Of a DNA stretch of 64,000 nucleotides, positions 34,240-47,090 are shown in pieces. The translations under genes and the position numbers were made by a program. Numbering within the stretch: position 1 is the first letter of the stretch; each line of letters starts with the position of its first letter. Source of the DNA: Epiperipatus broadwayi (lineage: Eukaryota > Onychophora > Udeonychophora > Euonychophora > Peripatidae); contig JAQFVV010000032.1 in assembly GCA_028023455.1 (NCBI GenBank), positions 3,536,001-3,600,000 on the forward strand, written 5' to 3'. The notes beneath the pieces are model-generated. The model saw only the letters and a list, made by a program, of their open reading frames with translations. It searched no databases and was not told where the DNA came from.

Positions 34240-35767
34240 TTGGTTAGTTTGTTATATATATATATATCTTAGCAAATATTGGTAAAACAATGTCATTTAT
34301 TTATATTTGTTAGCAACGATCAAAGAAAGATGATTCTTATCAAAGATATGTTTAAAAACTACAAATAAATATGAAATTAAATTAACTGAGATATAATCAA
34401 AATTCCAGTTTAACCTATAAAGCAATTTCAAACCACAAAAATGGTTAATTTAATTTTTATATTTGAAAATTAGATAATTTAATTTGGAGTTTTTACTCGT
34501 TAACAACAGTTTTGGATTTACATTTTACACCATATTTTTTATTTTTTTTTAAAAGTTGCTTTTATTTTAATGAATAAAAACACATTTTCTGTTTTATCTT
34601 TCCACTTTTTACAGATTTTATTAACAACATAAATTGATAAATAAAATTAGTCTAAAAATAAAATTACAAGAAAAATAAATTGATAAATAAAAATTATTAT
34701 TAATAAATATTCAAAATAAAAAACTTTGACTTAGTGTTCAGGTTAAAAACTATTTTAATGAATAAAAATTATTATTAACAACAACAAAAAAAAACCTCGT
34801 AAGGTATATTTAATACATATTTTAATTAAGCATACCTTCAAGTAATAAAAACTCTTTAAAATTGCTAAAATTGAATTTATAATTACAGAACAGAAACAAA
34901 ACAACAAAAAATAATAAGAATGATATAGGCAAGAAATGTTCTTTTTTTTTTCAGAATAAATGTTTCCAATTCATTTTCTGCTTCATATAAATAAATATTC
35001 AATCAATTAAGTTTTTGCTAAAAAGCTCATATATTCCAGTAAAATCTAAATGTCACATATATTTAGAAACAAATATTTAATAATAGCACAGAAAATAAAT
35101 AATAAAAAGATATAACTTGAATTATGGTGCTATATACATAGTATAGAAGTCAAGTCATATAATTGAGTGTTGTTTTTTTTTTTTGAGATTGTAAAATAAG
35201 TTTATGCTAATTGTAAGTTTATAGTCAATTTATTAAAATATAAAAAGAATAGTTTGAAATAAAAAACCTCCCTAGATTAGCATTGATTCCTTCTACTTGC
35301 CAGTGCAGTAACATCAAGGTGGGCACAAAATGGCCAATATGATTGATGGCACATGTAGAAAAATGTGCACATATGCACAAATAGCAAAAAAAAAATAAAT
35401 GCAGGAGTAATAATATAAAATAGATAATGTAGCAAATAATAACAGCAAAAATAAAAACATACAAAGATTCCATCAATTCATAGCAAATGCTCTGATCAAA
35501 CTGGATTTGTTCACAGCAACATTGGACTAGCCATGGAATGATGAATCATTAAAAACAATCTCTGTAGCTTTTAATTGAACAATCCCAAAAGAATTATATA
35601 ATTCATTCATATGTTTCTTCACTGAAAAATCAATAATCATTGTGATTACAGATCATTTTTCTAGCCTATTTAGATTCCTGAAATAAATATTATTTGATTT
35701 ACTGACAGCCAAAATCTTATAGGAATCAATTTATTGTATAGTTCTTCATTCAAATTTTAGATATATT
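34240..35767. other. Intergenic stretch, nothing recognised
   Basis: AT-rich, with simple A/T repeats; the 5' untranslated part of the following LINE may start within it, but no boundary was found. Confidence 0.35.
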
Positions 35768-36316
35768 ATGCTGGAATTTAAAACAGAAGAGTTAAAGGAT
35801 AGTTTCCAAAAACAAATCAGAATCTTGGATTGCTATATATTAGTAGTAGTAAGCCTGAATAGACCCAACATTATAAATAGTACACTGAAGAATGCCTACT
35901 TAAACTACACAAGTAAAGACTTTGTTAAATTAATGGAGCCATTTGAGCCAGTTCTTCAATTTCAGCTAAACCTGCTCCCAAATATGCTGGTACCAATATA
36001 TAAAAATTGTTTCTCATTTAGATTTAAGCTACATAAGAATGTAGAAACAAAAGGCATTCACTTTCAAATAACTGATCAGGAGGCAATGTTGTGTTTGATG
36101 ATAAAACGAATAAAGCTTCAGTGTTATCATTGCAAAGAGCATGGATATCTAATCATCGTTTATCCTAAAATGCATTGTACTCGATGTAAAATAAAAATGA
36201 CCCCATTAAATCAATGTCTGAATATAAATAATGACTTGTCTGAAAATGCATTAAGTAATATCTCTCAAACAGAACAAATGGCAGAAGCTGATCAGGTCAA
36301 CTCCACCACTGAATGA
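35768..36316 (+). pseudogene. LINE ORF1 (gag-like) remnant
   Basis: A 182-codon open frame. Residues about 119-149 contain CYHCKEHGYLIIVYP, then MHCTRCKIKM and NQC, a gag-type zinc-knuckle pair in which the first knuckle's His is replaced near KEHGY and the first Cys is lost before YP. The N-terminal half has the mixed alpha/beta character of LINE ORF1 RNA-binding domains but no clear motif. The frame is short for an ORF1 and the A-rich continuation (36,317-36,780) has stops, so it is a truncated remnant. Confidence 0.65.
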
Positions 36317-36872
36317 TGAACCAGAAATACAAATAAAGGAAATCTCCCACAATGCTATCATTCTCATCTCTGTTGATAATGTAATTAGTTCTGTTGTCGA
36401 ACAATCGGAATCTCAATTTAATATTTTAAAAAAAAACAACTCCAGAGATTATAGATTTGCTTTCACAATATATGTTGACAAAAGGGAAATTCAAATGTAT
36501 TAAACAAACTGATTCCCAGTCAGTTATAATGTAAGAAAAGAGAAAATAAAGGACAAACAAAAGATAATGTGGACACTGATGCAGAAGTCAATACCAGTAA
36601 TGAACCCATTGGCTCTACAATTACTGTTGATGAAGACAATTTTATGGAGAGGTAAGTGAGTCATGCTCAAATAGACTAAATAAAATCATGGATCCTCTCT
36701 TTATAACAAGTAATAATTTAACTGCAATTGTAAGTCAATCAAAAACAGTTGATAATTAGAAGATAATTATAATGTATTTGTTGCTGAATAATTAATTTTT
36801 CATTTTCATCCTAGTACTGTTTATCTCTAGTCAGTTATAATTTTTTGTGTTTTTGGTTTAAGAAGTGGTGGG

Positions 36873-37640
36873 TTGTGTGAAGTTAAAAGCTTGAAGTTAA
36901 AAATTGCATCCTTAAACATTAGGGGTCTTAACTCCACTAATAGAATTTATCAACTGAAACAATGGTATGATTTTGTCCATCTGTATCTAACAGGTCTACT
37001 TGAAACCAAAATATATAAAGGTTCACATATTGACTCTTCTGTTTACTTTGTAAATAAAGGTTTTGCAGATTTCTCTAAATCTTCCAACCTCCCCTCTGCT
37101 TATTATAGAAAAACTTATCCCTTTTAGTTCTTTCAAAATTCAGTACATTGTTAAACACTTTACTATTATTTCATTGCAACATAAAGCAATGTTGCTAGAT
37201 GTAATTTTTCTACATATTCTTTCTGGACCTGCAATAATGAACAGGCGATTCCTCACATTAAAGTCCATGCTTGGCTCCTTCCCCTACCCATACATGCTTA
37301 ACAGTCATTTTAATTTGTCATATAAAAAATTTGTTAAAAAGTGGTTACATCTTTTTTTCTTCCCATTGATAAGTGGGAAAGAATTTTTGCCAAATGATAT
37401 CATTTTTTTTTTAATAATGGAAGGCATTCTTCACTAATTGATCTCATGTTTTATTCCCCATCAATTCATCACTTTATTAAGCTTGAAATAAAAAGGGCAC
37501 TCTTTTCAGATGATGCTGCACTTGTCACTAAAATTGATCTGGATTTCAATAACAAAAATCTAATATCCACTGTATGTACTATTAAAATATTACTACCATC
37601 TAGAACACTTGAATTTCTGTTTTCAGAAATTTATTGACAT
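36873..37640 (+). pseudogene. LINE endonuclease remnant
   Basis: This begins LKIASLNIRGLNS, then LLETKI, the two N-terminal motifs of APE-type LINE endonucleases (the Asn, and the catalytic Glu in ETK). Frameshifted pieces follow. Near 37,495-37,530 the translation ALFSDDAAL stands where SDHxxL is expected, so the catalytic His is lost. Three reading frames are needed to follow the domain. Confidence 0.75.
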
Positions 37641-38379
37641 GGATCCAGTGCAAACCTGAATAGCATATGTAAGCATATTTATCAAACATGATTCACCATA
37701 TTACCAGAGCCACACCATCACCAATAGGCCTATTGGCTCTAATGTAAAAATCTAAAAAATATTATTCAGACTCCATTCTCACTAAATGAACAACAAAAAT
37801 TAAAAAAACCTTAAAATTTTATATAATGGAATAGAATCAACATCCAAAGAATCTTTAGCAATAAAGAAGAGAAGAATATTTATTGGACAAACTCATGCAT
37901 GGAATAGAAACTATAGCAGATGGATCTTGGCTCACCCTCCTTCAATCAGAGTGCCAACAGACCATGCACACACAAACAAGGACAGTTAGTGGGATTTATA
38001 AGCTGGAACTTCACTACTTGTACTATAGGGATAAGTTGCAATTTGGCAACACTTATAATATTCCAAAAAAAAAAACCTTTCAGTGAGTCAAAAGAAGATA
38101 AATGCTTCCCAAATGAATTTACAAGGAAATTGGAGTCCATAACTGAATCTTGTTATCCCATCCTTCATGGAATACCTCACTTTGTATATCAACATTTAAA
38201 TTTCTTTATCTCCAATTATCTAGCAAATCTAGAAAATTTCCTATCAGAAGAAATATACACAATATACAATTTATATCCTATATTACTAGCACTTTTTTTT
38301 TTAAAAAAAGAAAAGATATAAACTATTGAAAAACTGACCAATTTTACTGAATCCTTGGAGATCAAGATATTGGAGGTTG

Positions 38380-38900
38380 TTCTAAAAGATAGAATGGACC
38401 ATACAATTTACCTATGCTCTCTAAATGCCAATTTGCAAAAAAGGGCTCATCCCCTAATTGAGCAGCTTTTATATTTAGAACTGTTATTGACACAGTTAGA
38501 GTAAAGAAAAAATATGGTCCTGTTGTGATTCAGCTGGATATTAAATCTGCATTTGATACAGTTCCTATTGACATTCTGATTAACACTCTAGCTGGAATGA
38601 ATATACCTAAAAATTACCTTTATGTCTTGACAAATTTGCTTCAGAACAGGGAGATACATGTAACTATATATGGGCAAACATTATTGACTATTATCCCCAA
38701 TTGTTCTATACCTCAAGGTTCACCATTGAATGCACCTCTCTTCTCAATATACACATACACCTTACAAGCAGCCATCAAAAAAGAAATGACAGGCATATAT
38801 ATCTCAGATTTAACAACCAGTATTAAGTGTGTATATGGAAAAATTAAGTTCATAGCAAATTTACACAGGATGCAATATTGTAGATGTAGAACATTTTAAA
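38380..38900 (+). pseudogene. LINE reverse transcriptase remnant
   Basis: VIQLDIKSAFDTVP is RT motif A (DxxxAFD), and IPQGSPLNAPLFSIY is motif B (PQGSPLSPLLF-type). The YADD active-site box that should follow about 30 residues later is not seen in the translation, so the enzyme is dead. The match to L1/Tx1-type RTs is good over about 120 residues. Confidence 0.85.
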
Positions 38901-39167
38901 GGAAAACTGAGCCTTTTTTTAAGTTTTTTTTTTTTTATTTAAATCCTACACAAATGAGAACATGTATTCAAAACCAACTAACAAATAAAATAAAATATAT
39001 AATTAACTCCCTAACAAAAGCTTAGCTCTATATATATGCCAAAGTTTCATTATACAACATGCTAATTGTGACTAGAATGATATATTATATATCAATAATA
39101 AAATTTACAAAGAAATTTATTAATCATAGTCATATACTACTGAGAAAACTTTATCTGCGGTAGAAGG

Positions 39168-39885
39168 ATGTCATCAATCTCAATCAGAAGGCTCCAGTGT
39201 CCATTGCCAAACAATGGGTTGGGTCTACATTCAATAAAAGTATTTGAAATACAAAAATCACTTAATATCATCTCAAGATGCACTGAGATGTTTCCTTACT
39301 TGGAAATAGCAGTTAAAATCAAACCTATAGATAGACCTCCTCCACTTACAGAATATTTAAAGGCCATTAGAGACAGTCCTAGAAATACAAAATCTTGTTT
39401 ATATTCCCCTAAAAGGTAAATATCAACATTGGGAAGTATATTTATTACTTTTCCCATCACAAAAATTTATGAAAAGTCTATATTTGAATTTACAAATAAA
39501 CAACTATGTCACAAATTTAGATATTGGTCACTTGAGTCTAAATTCTATGATTTTCTGGTTAAGATCAACTTAGAAGCATTAATTATCAATTTTTTTTGCA
39601 AATATAAAAAACAGATTCAATCAATAGATGATTGCTGTTGTCTTTGTAAAAGGGAGTCTGAAACCAAATCTCACATTTATTTCTCATGTCACAGCTTTGA
39701 CCAAATCAGGGCAGAAATACCAGTCATATTTAGGAATAAAAATAAAAATATTGGATATATGTTTAAGGAATTTGATAAAGGTCTTTTTTCGAATTATGTG
39801 CTGATATCTTTGTTCTCTATGCTATATGGTGCACAAAATGCATATGTGTCTATGAAAATAGTTCAAGAAGACCACTAATTGCTTT
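39168..39885 (+). pseudogene. LINE ORF2 C-terminal domain remnant
   Basis: The first piece has ISIRRLQCPLPNNGLGLHSI, the post-RT motif GGLGLxxI of L1/Tx1 ORF2. The second (39,429-39,878) has CCCLCKRESETKSHIYFSC, a C-x2-C-x7-H-x4-C finger. A stop and frame change at about 39,420 separates them. Confidence 0.8.
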
Positions 39886-40075
39886 TAGAAATAAGCTAGA
39901 AACAATAAGAGAAATGAATAGAAAAGTTTCCGAATACAAATTATATATAGAAACCTGGTCGAGACTCTCAATCTTCAAAGCCACAGCAAGACACACTTGC
40001 CTCCATAATAATATTTTTTTTTTTATTGTTTTGTCGTAACTAATGTCTATGATTTAATAAATGTTGTTAAAAAAA

Positions 40076-40916
40076 AGTAAATAAGTGTAACCAATGTTTT
40101 ATTTTCAAAGAATGAATAAAGGACCTTTGAAACATAAAAAAACATATAACTTTAGCTTGTCCAATAGTATAATAAAATTCTTAATTCAAATATAAGCTAT
40201 CAATAAAAATACTATATTTTATTATAATGTAAAAAAAAAAAAAGCTAGATACCTACTTATCAACCGATAAATCGTTAGCTAGGTTGACTCTGAACTAGGT
40301 TCTCCCTCCCTCTCCCTTCCCTCTCAAAAAATCAAGCCCGATAAAGACTTGAAAAAACTTTCACCTTTACTATGACAAATAGCTGCGCTATTAATTCTCA
40401 CATGTGCGTAATTAAGAGTAATTTTATTTCTTTTTCCTTAATCTTTTTAAATATAATTTATTTTTGGTATGTGTGTGTGTATACAATTTGGTTAACTAGC
40501 AAACAGATTACTACCATTAGATAATAAACCTTGATCATCATTGTTAATAGTTTACCATTCTCTTATCATAATTTATTCGAGCATTTAAAAATTATCTAAT
40601 AATTTAGTCCTTACATTATTAAGTAATTATTGTTTTAGCAACATTTATTTGTAGTTTTTTTGTCTTATTTATTTTTAAAAGGCCAATCTCCTTGTAAATT
40701 AATGATATATTAACATAAAGCAAAGAAAGCCTAAAAATAAATACTCTCATAAATTTTTATAATACTAGATTATTTTACTTTGATTGACGTAATAAATTAG
40801 TGGAAAAATTATAACTTTATGGTCTTAATGTAATAAAAAGTTTAAAGCATTAATAAGATAATGGTAATACAATTTTTTCAAAATATTTTAGATTTTGAGG
40901 GGAAAAAAATTATAAT
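40076..40916 (+). other. 5' flank of GPCR exon
   Basis: Likely promoter and 5' UTR of the GPCR, or an upstream intron. A pyrimidine-rich CTCCCTCCCTCTCCCTTCCCTC block lies at about 40,301-40,324 and a (GT)n run at 40,470-40,481. No TATA box can be singled out in such AT-rich DNA. Confidence 0.35.
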
Positions 40917-41302
40917 ATGACAACTAAATTACTTACTATAAATGAAAATGGCACAAACCATACAATTACAAGATGCGATTACGTTTTAAAATTGGATTCA
41001 GAAATTGCAATTTCATTGTTTATTCTGTACTCGTTTATTACAGTAACTGGTGTCAGCGGTAATTTGATTGTTATGGTTAAAATATTTCGGAAAAAAACAT
41101 TGCATAAAATTACAAATATTCTTTTAGTATCTTTATGTATTAGTGATATAATGATAGGAGCTATAAATGTTCCTTTTAGTTTATATCACCACGTGTTTAA
41201 AGAATGGATTTTTGGATTGTTTTCATGCCAATTAATCAACGCTTTGCAAGGGTTATCGATAATAAGTAGTATTTACACCTTTATGGCGATTTCTTTTGAC
41301 AG
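40917..41302 (+). CDS. Class A (rhodopsin-like) GPCR, first coding exon
   Basis: 128 codons plus 2 bases, from ATG at 40,917 to the donor AG|GTAAGA. The extracellular N-terminus has two N-glycosylation sequons (NGT at residue 11, NHT at 14). TM1 spans about residues 31-55 with the GN motif (GVSGNLIVMV). TM2 covers about 66-92 with LVSLCISD (the Asp of 2.50). The first extracellular loop has the conserved Trp in EWIFG, and TM3 follows with the disulfide Cys in FSCQL and ends TFMAISFDR. The exon stops inside the Arg codon of DRY (phase 2), a recurrent intron site in animal peptide and amine receptors. The pattern looks most like a neuropeptide-type receptor; the ligand is unknown. TM4-7 must be encoded beyond 64 kb. 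Confidence 0.93.
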
Positions 41303-43925
41303 GTAAGATTTTGTTAAATATTTGTAATAAAATATAAATACATATTTTTAAAGATAATGCATCTTTTTTAAATAGATATTCATACGTGTACACACTTATC
41401 TATAAAACAAGAGCAAATCTCCATTTATATTGAGTAAGCTGGAGAATTAAATAATTTGATATTATTACACACACATATCTAAATCTAACTATTTGTTGTA
41501 AGCAATGTGTTAGAAGGCAAGTTTATTGACTTTAAAGAGTCTTTTAACAATGGTTTAATGTTCAAGCAACAAAAAGAAAAATGATTGGATTATTTAATCA
41601 TAGCTTTTCACTGTTTTCACCTAACCTTTAATTAAGAAAGGTTATAATATTATTTGATGTTTAAAATATATATGCAGCTTAATGATGTTTATGATGAACC
41701 TCTAAAGTTGAACTGCTAGAATAAATTATGATAAGAGTGTGTCAGGCAATGGCAAACTACCATTCATAATGATAAAGGGTTAGAGCATGAATATAACACT
41801 TTACTTGCTTCAAGGAGAGAAGCTAACATACTAGTAATGTATTATATATGTATATATTAAATTTTAAACCAATGGAAACTTTTTTTAAATAAAGAAATAG
41901 GTCAGCATTATTTATCAAATGAAGATTGTGAAATTGATTACTCGTAGAATACAGACTAATGTAAATAATATAAAAAATGCCCAATATTTTAATTAAACTA
42001 ATATACACTTCATGCTAAATATTTATTAATTTTTCAATTTAATTAAATACCTGAGACAAGAATCGAAACATACATATTATCCTTTTATTCTTTTTAGTTT
42101 TTTTTTTTTTTTGCTCTCTTTATAAATAATAATAGTAATACTGTACTATTAAAATTATACTGTCTATATTAATATCATTAATTTTCTTCTTTTCTAAAGA
42201 ACCCGTTCATAAATAAATTTTATATGAAAGATTTTGCTTTCTTGTTTTTAAAAAAATAATTTTATAGAAATAATGTAATTCGAAATAATAAAGCAAGTCT
42301 TTAAAAAAGGATTAAGGAAAACATTTTTGAAATAATATTTATTTTATAAATAAATATATTTAGAATGAAATAAAGGGCCTTGCCTGGTTCAAATTTTGAC
42401 TGGGTAAATTTTAAGTTGTCTTCAGATTCTAATCAGACTTAAGATTTTGTTTCAAGTAGCCAGCTCTTTGACAAACAAGATAACTAACTATTCAATATTA
42501 ATTGATAAATATATATCTAGCTATTGCTTGATAAAGGTAAACAAAAATGCTAAACCACTTCCTAAATTTCACTATCTGGTAATAGGAAAACTGATGAGAA
42601 ATGTATTCACCTTAACTTTTTATTATAAAAGGCTGTTAGTGAGATCTTTGTAGTAGATTATTAAAAAATATTTTTGTCTTATTATTACCTATATAGAGAA
42701 TGTTTTAAGTTTAGAACTTAATACATGAAGCGAGAACTTGTGACTGGATTTTAAATATTTTGCATTGACAATATAATATTTTATAAAAAAATTAACTCTG
42801 TTGCACATAACATGGCAATAATTCACAGATCATATTTAAAAAATCATTTTAAATAATATCTACTTTTTTATATCAACGCTAATTTATTAATTAGACAAAA
42901 ATAGTATATTTTTATCCGACTACTCACACATACGTTGTAATAAGAATGTCAACAAACAATAACTTATAAAAATTACCAACACCCACACAGCTTTTGGTGA
43001 TGCTAAGAATAAAAAAAGATTTAATACATATATGAAGAGTCTTTTTGAGTGAATGGTATATACACAAGTTCATGTTTTACATTTGATATCTACAAAAAGA
43101 ATAATCAAAAGGAGAGTTTTTACTCAAGTGATTTTATATCCATGATTATCTATATTTAAGATTTTAATAGCTTCTATTTTTCTCTGTTTAGCACTTATTT
43201 ATCAATCAGCTAATCATGCAAACATTTTTTTTGTTTTATTTTTGTATTAATAAGCTAATAATCATACTAATTATCAACTGTTTCTAACTCTAGCATATTT
43301 TTCGGATTTATAGCATATTGAGAACGAAAGACTTTAATGTTTTTTAAATATGTATTATTTTATAAGGATTATAAAGAGCTAATTTATCATATATAAAATG
43401 TGTATAATAATGAAGACGTAGTTTCAATGTATGAAACAATTTAAATCCAGTCTACCAAGATGTTATGAACTATCAGAATTTCTTTCAAATCTTTCCTTTT
43501 TTAATTTGCATTTATTTTAAAGAATTTTATATAGGTGGATCTTTTTAGATAAATATATAATAATGAATCAAAAACAAGTGTCTAATTTTAAAGTAATAAA
43601 AACAAGTCAGGCACTATAAATTTCTTGATTTCTTGCATATAATCTAATGGTATATATACATATATTAAAAAAATAAAAAAATAATTTTTTTTTTCTCCAT
43701 AACATTTATTTCGCGTATGGAATAAATATTGGGAAGATAATATTTATTATTATTATTTTAATATGCCACCAATTTAACATAATCAAATAGTAGAGAGATA
43801 AATTTATAATTTGCACAAAATATTGACATATTTTATCTGACTATGGAAATACTTCAGTGATAGCATTTTTTCAATGTTTTCATTTCGATATAAATTAACT
43901 TCCAACTTAAATCATTTTTTTTAAT
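41303..43925. other. GPCR intron 1, first part
   Basis: GTAAGATTT donor, then AT-rich DNA without supported features. At 41,738-41,760 a phrase GTGTCAGGCAATGGCAAACTACC looks repeat-derived but no second copy was found in the window. Confidence 0.45.
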
Positions 43926-44094
43926 ATAAAAATTTAATCCAATAAACATCAATGACCACCACCTGTTATGCTTGTGTATAACTGTTGTTAAAACAGACAA
44001 AACTCACTATACGTATTGCCACACACAGCAAGCTAGAGTAATCAAGGATGCCAGAAGGCTTGTGCATAAAATCCCCATCTAGTGCCTACTCATC

Positions 44095-44145
44095 CAATAT
44101 CTCCAGACTAGTTTCTGGCTTGTGGCCTTCGTCAGTGAGGAGCCT
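44095..44145 (-). ncRNA. Hammerhead ribozyme, F3 array copy 1
   Basis: Minus strand: stem I CCTCA, CTGACGA (T to C in CTGATGA), stem II GGC-CACAA-GCC, GAAA (44,115-44,112), stem III CTAG, UC site after 44,106, return TGGAG. The core change should inactivate it. Confidence 0.75.
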
Positions 44146-44549
44146 TGGATCTGAGAGCGCTGCACCTAGATCTTAGGATCTAATGCAACCCTCCAACAGC
44201 CATCTTTTATCTCCACTTAACTACAACACTATGAGTCTTAAACTGAAAACATCTTAATGTTTTCAATCCAGGCCCATTAGCTTATATAATCATATGGGTC
44301 TGAACTCAGTTCAGTACCCATACATTTTGGTGTCTTTGGTTCTTTAATAACCATAGCCACCACTATCCTATTAGGCAGGATTGTTTTTAAGCCAATAAAC
44401 ATCACATGATCACCACCTGTTATGTTTGTGTATAACTGTTGTTAAAACAGGCAAAACTCACTATATGTATTGCCACACACAGTAAGCTAGAGTAATCAAT
44501 GAATGACAGAAGGCTTGTGCATAAAATCCCCATCTAGTGCCTACTCATC

Positions 44550-44600
44550 CAATATCCCCAGACTAATTTCTGGCTTGTGGCCTTCTTCAGTGAGGAGCCT
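44550..44600 (-). ncRNA. Hammerhead ribozyme, F3 array copy 2
   Basis: Minus strand: CCTCA, CTGAAGA (changed core), GGC/GCC stem II, GAAA, stem III TTAG, UC site after 44,561, return TGGGG. 455 nt from the site of copy 1. Confidence 0.75.
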
Positions 44601-45454
44601 TGGATCTGAGAGCACTGCACCTAGATCTTAGGATCTAATGCAACCCTCCAGCCACCTTTTATCTCCACTTAACTACAAAACTATGAGTCTTAAACTGAAA
44701 ACACCTTAATGTTTTCAATCCAAGCCCATTAGCTTATATAATCATATGGGTCTGAACTCAGTTCAGTACCCATACATTTTGGTGTCTTTGGTTCTTTAAT
44801 AACCATAGCCACCACTATCCTATTAGGCAGGATTGGTTTTAAACCAATAAACATCACATGACCACCACCTGTTATTCTTCTGTATAACTGTTGTTAAAAC
44901 AGGCAAAACTCAGTATATGTATTGCCACACACAGCAAGCTAGAGTAATTAATGGATGCCAGAAGGCTTGTTCATAAAATCCCCATCTAGTACCTACCCAT
45001 CCAATATCTACAAGCCAGAAACTAGTCTGGGGATATTGGATGAGTAGGCACTAGATGGGGATTTTATGCACAAGCCTTCTGGCATCCATTGATTACTCTA
45101 GCTTGCTGTGCATGGCAATACATATAGTGAGTTTTTCTTATTGGGTTTTTCTTATTTTAACAACAGTTATACACAAGCATAAAAGGTGGTGGTCATGTAA
45201 TGTTTATTGGCTTAAAACCAATTCTGCCTAATAGGATAGTGGTGGCTATGGTTATTAAAGAACCAAAGACACCAAAATGTATGGGTACTGAACTGAGTTC
45301 AGACCCATATGACTATATAAGCTAATGGGCTTGGATTGAAAACATTACAGTGTTTTCTGTCTAAGATTCAGTTTTGTAGTTAAGTGAAAATAAAATGTGG
45401 CTGCTGGAGGGTTGCATTAGATCCTAAGATCTAGGTGCAGTGCTCTCAGATCCA

Positions 45455-45506
45455 AGGCCCCTCACTGATGAAGGCCACAAGCCAGATACTAGTCTGGGGA
45501 TATTGG
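45455..45506 (+). ncRNA. Hammerhead ribozyme, F3 array copy 4
   Basis: Plus strand: CCCCTCA, CTGATGA (45,465-45,471), stem II GGC/GCC, GATA in place of GAAA, then CTAG, UC site after 45,494, return TGGGG. Stem I pairs over at least 5 bp. One fatal-looking change (GAAA to GATA). Confidence 0.75.
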
Positions 45507-45900
45507 ATGAGCAGGCACTAGATGGGGATTTTATGCACAAGTCTTCTAGCATCCATTGATTACTCTAGCTTGCTGTGTGTGGCAATACGTATAGTGAGTT
45601 TTGTCTGTTTTAACAACAGTTATACACAAGCATAACTGATGTTGGTCATGTGATGTTTATTGGCTTAAAACCAATCCTGCCTAATAGGATAGTGGTGGCT
45701 ATAGTTATTAAAGAACCAAAGACACCAAAATGTATAGGTACAAAACTGAGTTCAGACCCATATGACTATATAAACTAATGGCCTTGGATTAAAAACATTA
45801 AGGTGTTTTCAGTTTAAGACTCATAGTAAGTGGAGATAAAATGTGGCTGCTGGAGGGTTGCATTAGATCCTAAGATCTAGGTGCAGTGCTCTCAGATCCA

Positions 45901-45952
45901 AGGCTCCTCACTGACAAAGGCCACAAGCCAGAAACTAGTCTGGGATTATTGG
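45901..45952 (+). ncRNA. Hammerhead ribozyme, F3 array copy 5
   Basis: Plus strand: CTCCTCA, CTGACAA (two core changes), GGC/GCC, GAAA (45,931-45,934), CTAG, UC site after 45,940, return TGGGA. 446 nt from the previous site. Confidence 0.72.
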
Positions 45953-46419
45953 ATGAATAGGCTCTAGATGGGGATTTTATGCACAAGCCTTCTGGCATCC
46001 ATTGATTACTCTAGCTTTCTGTGTGTGGCAATACGTATAGTGAGCTTTGCCTGTTTTAATAAAAATTTAATGTTCTTTGCAACTATGGTAATTGTATTTC
46101 AGTTTTTATTGTTTTTTTTATTATCTTAAATTAAATAAGCAATTTGTATGATGAAAATGAAAGAGTACGTTTCAGAATCCCTAGGTCTAGTTTTCTAGTC
46201 ATAGCTGTAATAGTAAGAACCACAAACAATTATAAGTCATTGAGAATGTTTATTAAAACATCTGATTTCTTAGCATTCTTTACATTTTGTCTGATCATTT
46301 AATGTTTTTAAATATCCTTCTTTATCATGGTTTTTCATTATTAAAAAATAGCTAACAATATAAGCATATTTAATCTGCCATTTCATAATGTTTTTAAAAA
46401 TATAGTAAAACAACTTAAA

Positions 46420-46560
46420 GGTGTAAGTTCGACTCCTATACAATACTGTCACTTATCAGGCCAGCAACACCTGAAGAAGAGTGGAGAATAATGCTACTTG
46501 AAACGTTGGTATAATTACTAACCTGTCACAAAAACATGTTTTAATAATTGGTTTAGTGAT
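46420..46560 (+). repeat. F6 SINE fragment with hammerhead-like middle
   Basis: A B-box-like AAGTTCGACTCC (46,429-46,440) is followed by ACACCTGAAGAAGAGTGG, then CTACTTGAAACGTTGG. Reading CTGAAGA as a changed CTGATGA, stem II AGTGG/CTACT, GAAA and a hairpin GTTGGT/ACTAAC as stem III gives a hammerhead-like fold. Similar sequence lies at 31.17 kb and, inverted, 51.52-51.56 kb. No stem I pairing was found. Confidence 0.55.
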
Positions 46561-47020
46561 GAATATGTTTTTCAAACACAGTATTTTTTAAAATTTTAAT
46601 TCCATTTTGCTTTTCAAAACTTAGTTTTTTAAATACATGACTATAAATACTCTTCCTAATAATTGTTAATCCCTAGACTATGTTATGATTAGTCATTGAT
46701 CCAGTTAAAGAAATATTTAATTATCGATAATCTTGTACATAACAATTAGATTATACATATAATTTTCCATCTATACTCTGATAACTGCTTATTTTTATGT
46801 AAAGATTTACCATAGCAATCATCATCAATTTGTACTAACAGTTTTGATTTACAATCAATTATTTGCTATAATGACTGTAAAAAAAAAAAAAAATTTTTAT
46901 AAAAACTTCCATTTTAAAAATAATGGCATTTTGTAAGATATATAAGATCATAGATTGTTGTTTTATACTATCCAAAAGAAAAAATGTATCTTTCATTCTA
47001 AAAATGTACAATACAATGTT

Positions 47021-47023
<3 letters not shown>
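46561..47023. other. GPCR intron 1, nothing recognised
   Basis: AT-rich DNA without supported features. Confidence 0.4.

Positions 47024-47084
<61 letters not shown>
47024..47084. repeat. (TA)n microsatellite
   Basis: About 30 uninterrupted TA units. The isoleucine-tyrosine frames on both strands are artefacts of this repeat. Confidence 0.95.

Positions 47085-47090
<6 letters not shown>

Larger units (their letters stand above)
35768..40075 (+). mobile_element. Decayed L1/Tx1-type LINE
   Basis: In order: ORF1 with a zinc knuckle (35,768-36,316), an APE-type endonuclease start (36,873 on), RT motifs (38,500-38,800), a C-terminal CCHC finger (39,645-39,700), a 3' UTR and a terminal A-rich tail (to about 40,075). 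An ORF1 with CCHC knuckles plus an APE endonuclease and an ORF2 finger fits the L1/Tx1 group. Multiple frameshifts and stops show that it is inactive. It lies about 840 bp upstream of the GPCR start codon. Confidence 0.85.
43926..46071. mobile_element. F3 retrozyme-like array, inverted tandem multimer
   Basis: A 2120 bp element (43,939-46,058) lies between 13 bp direct repeats ATAAAAATTTAAT (43,926-43,938 and 46,059-46,071). It consists of minus-oriented units (two nearly whole, one partial) up to about 45,008, then plus-oriented units to the end; unit length from hammerhead to hammerhead is about 446-467 bp. The turn-round at 45,008 falls inside the hammerhead region, between the stem I return strand of one unit and stem II of the next. 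There is no ORF. Units are about 90-95% alike, so the array is fairly young, yet every full hammerhead core here has at least one changed base. Confidence 0.88.
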
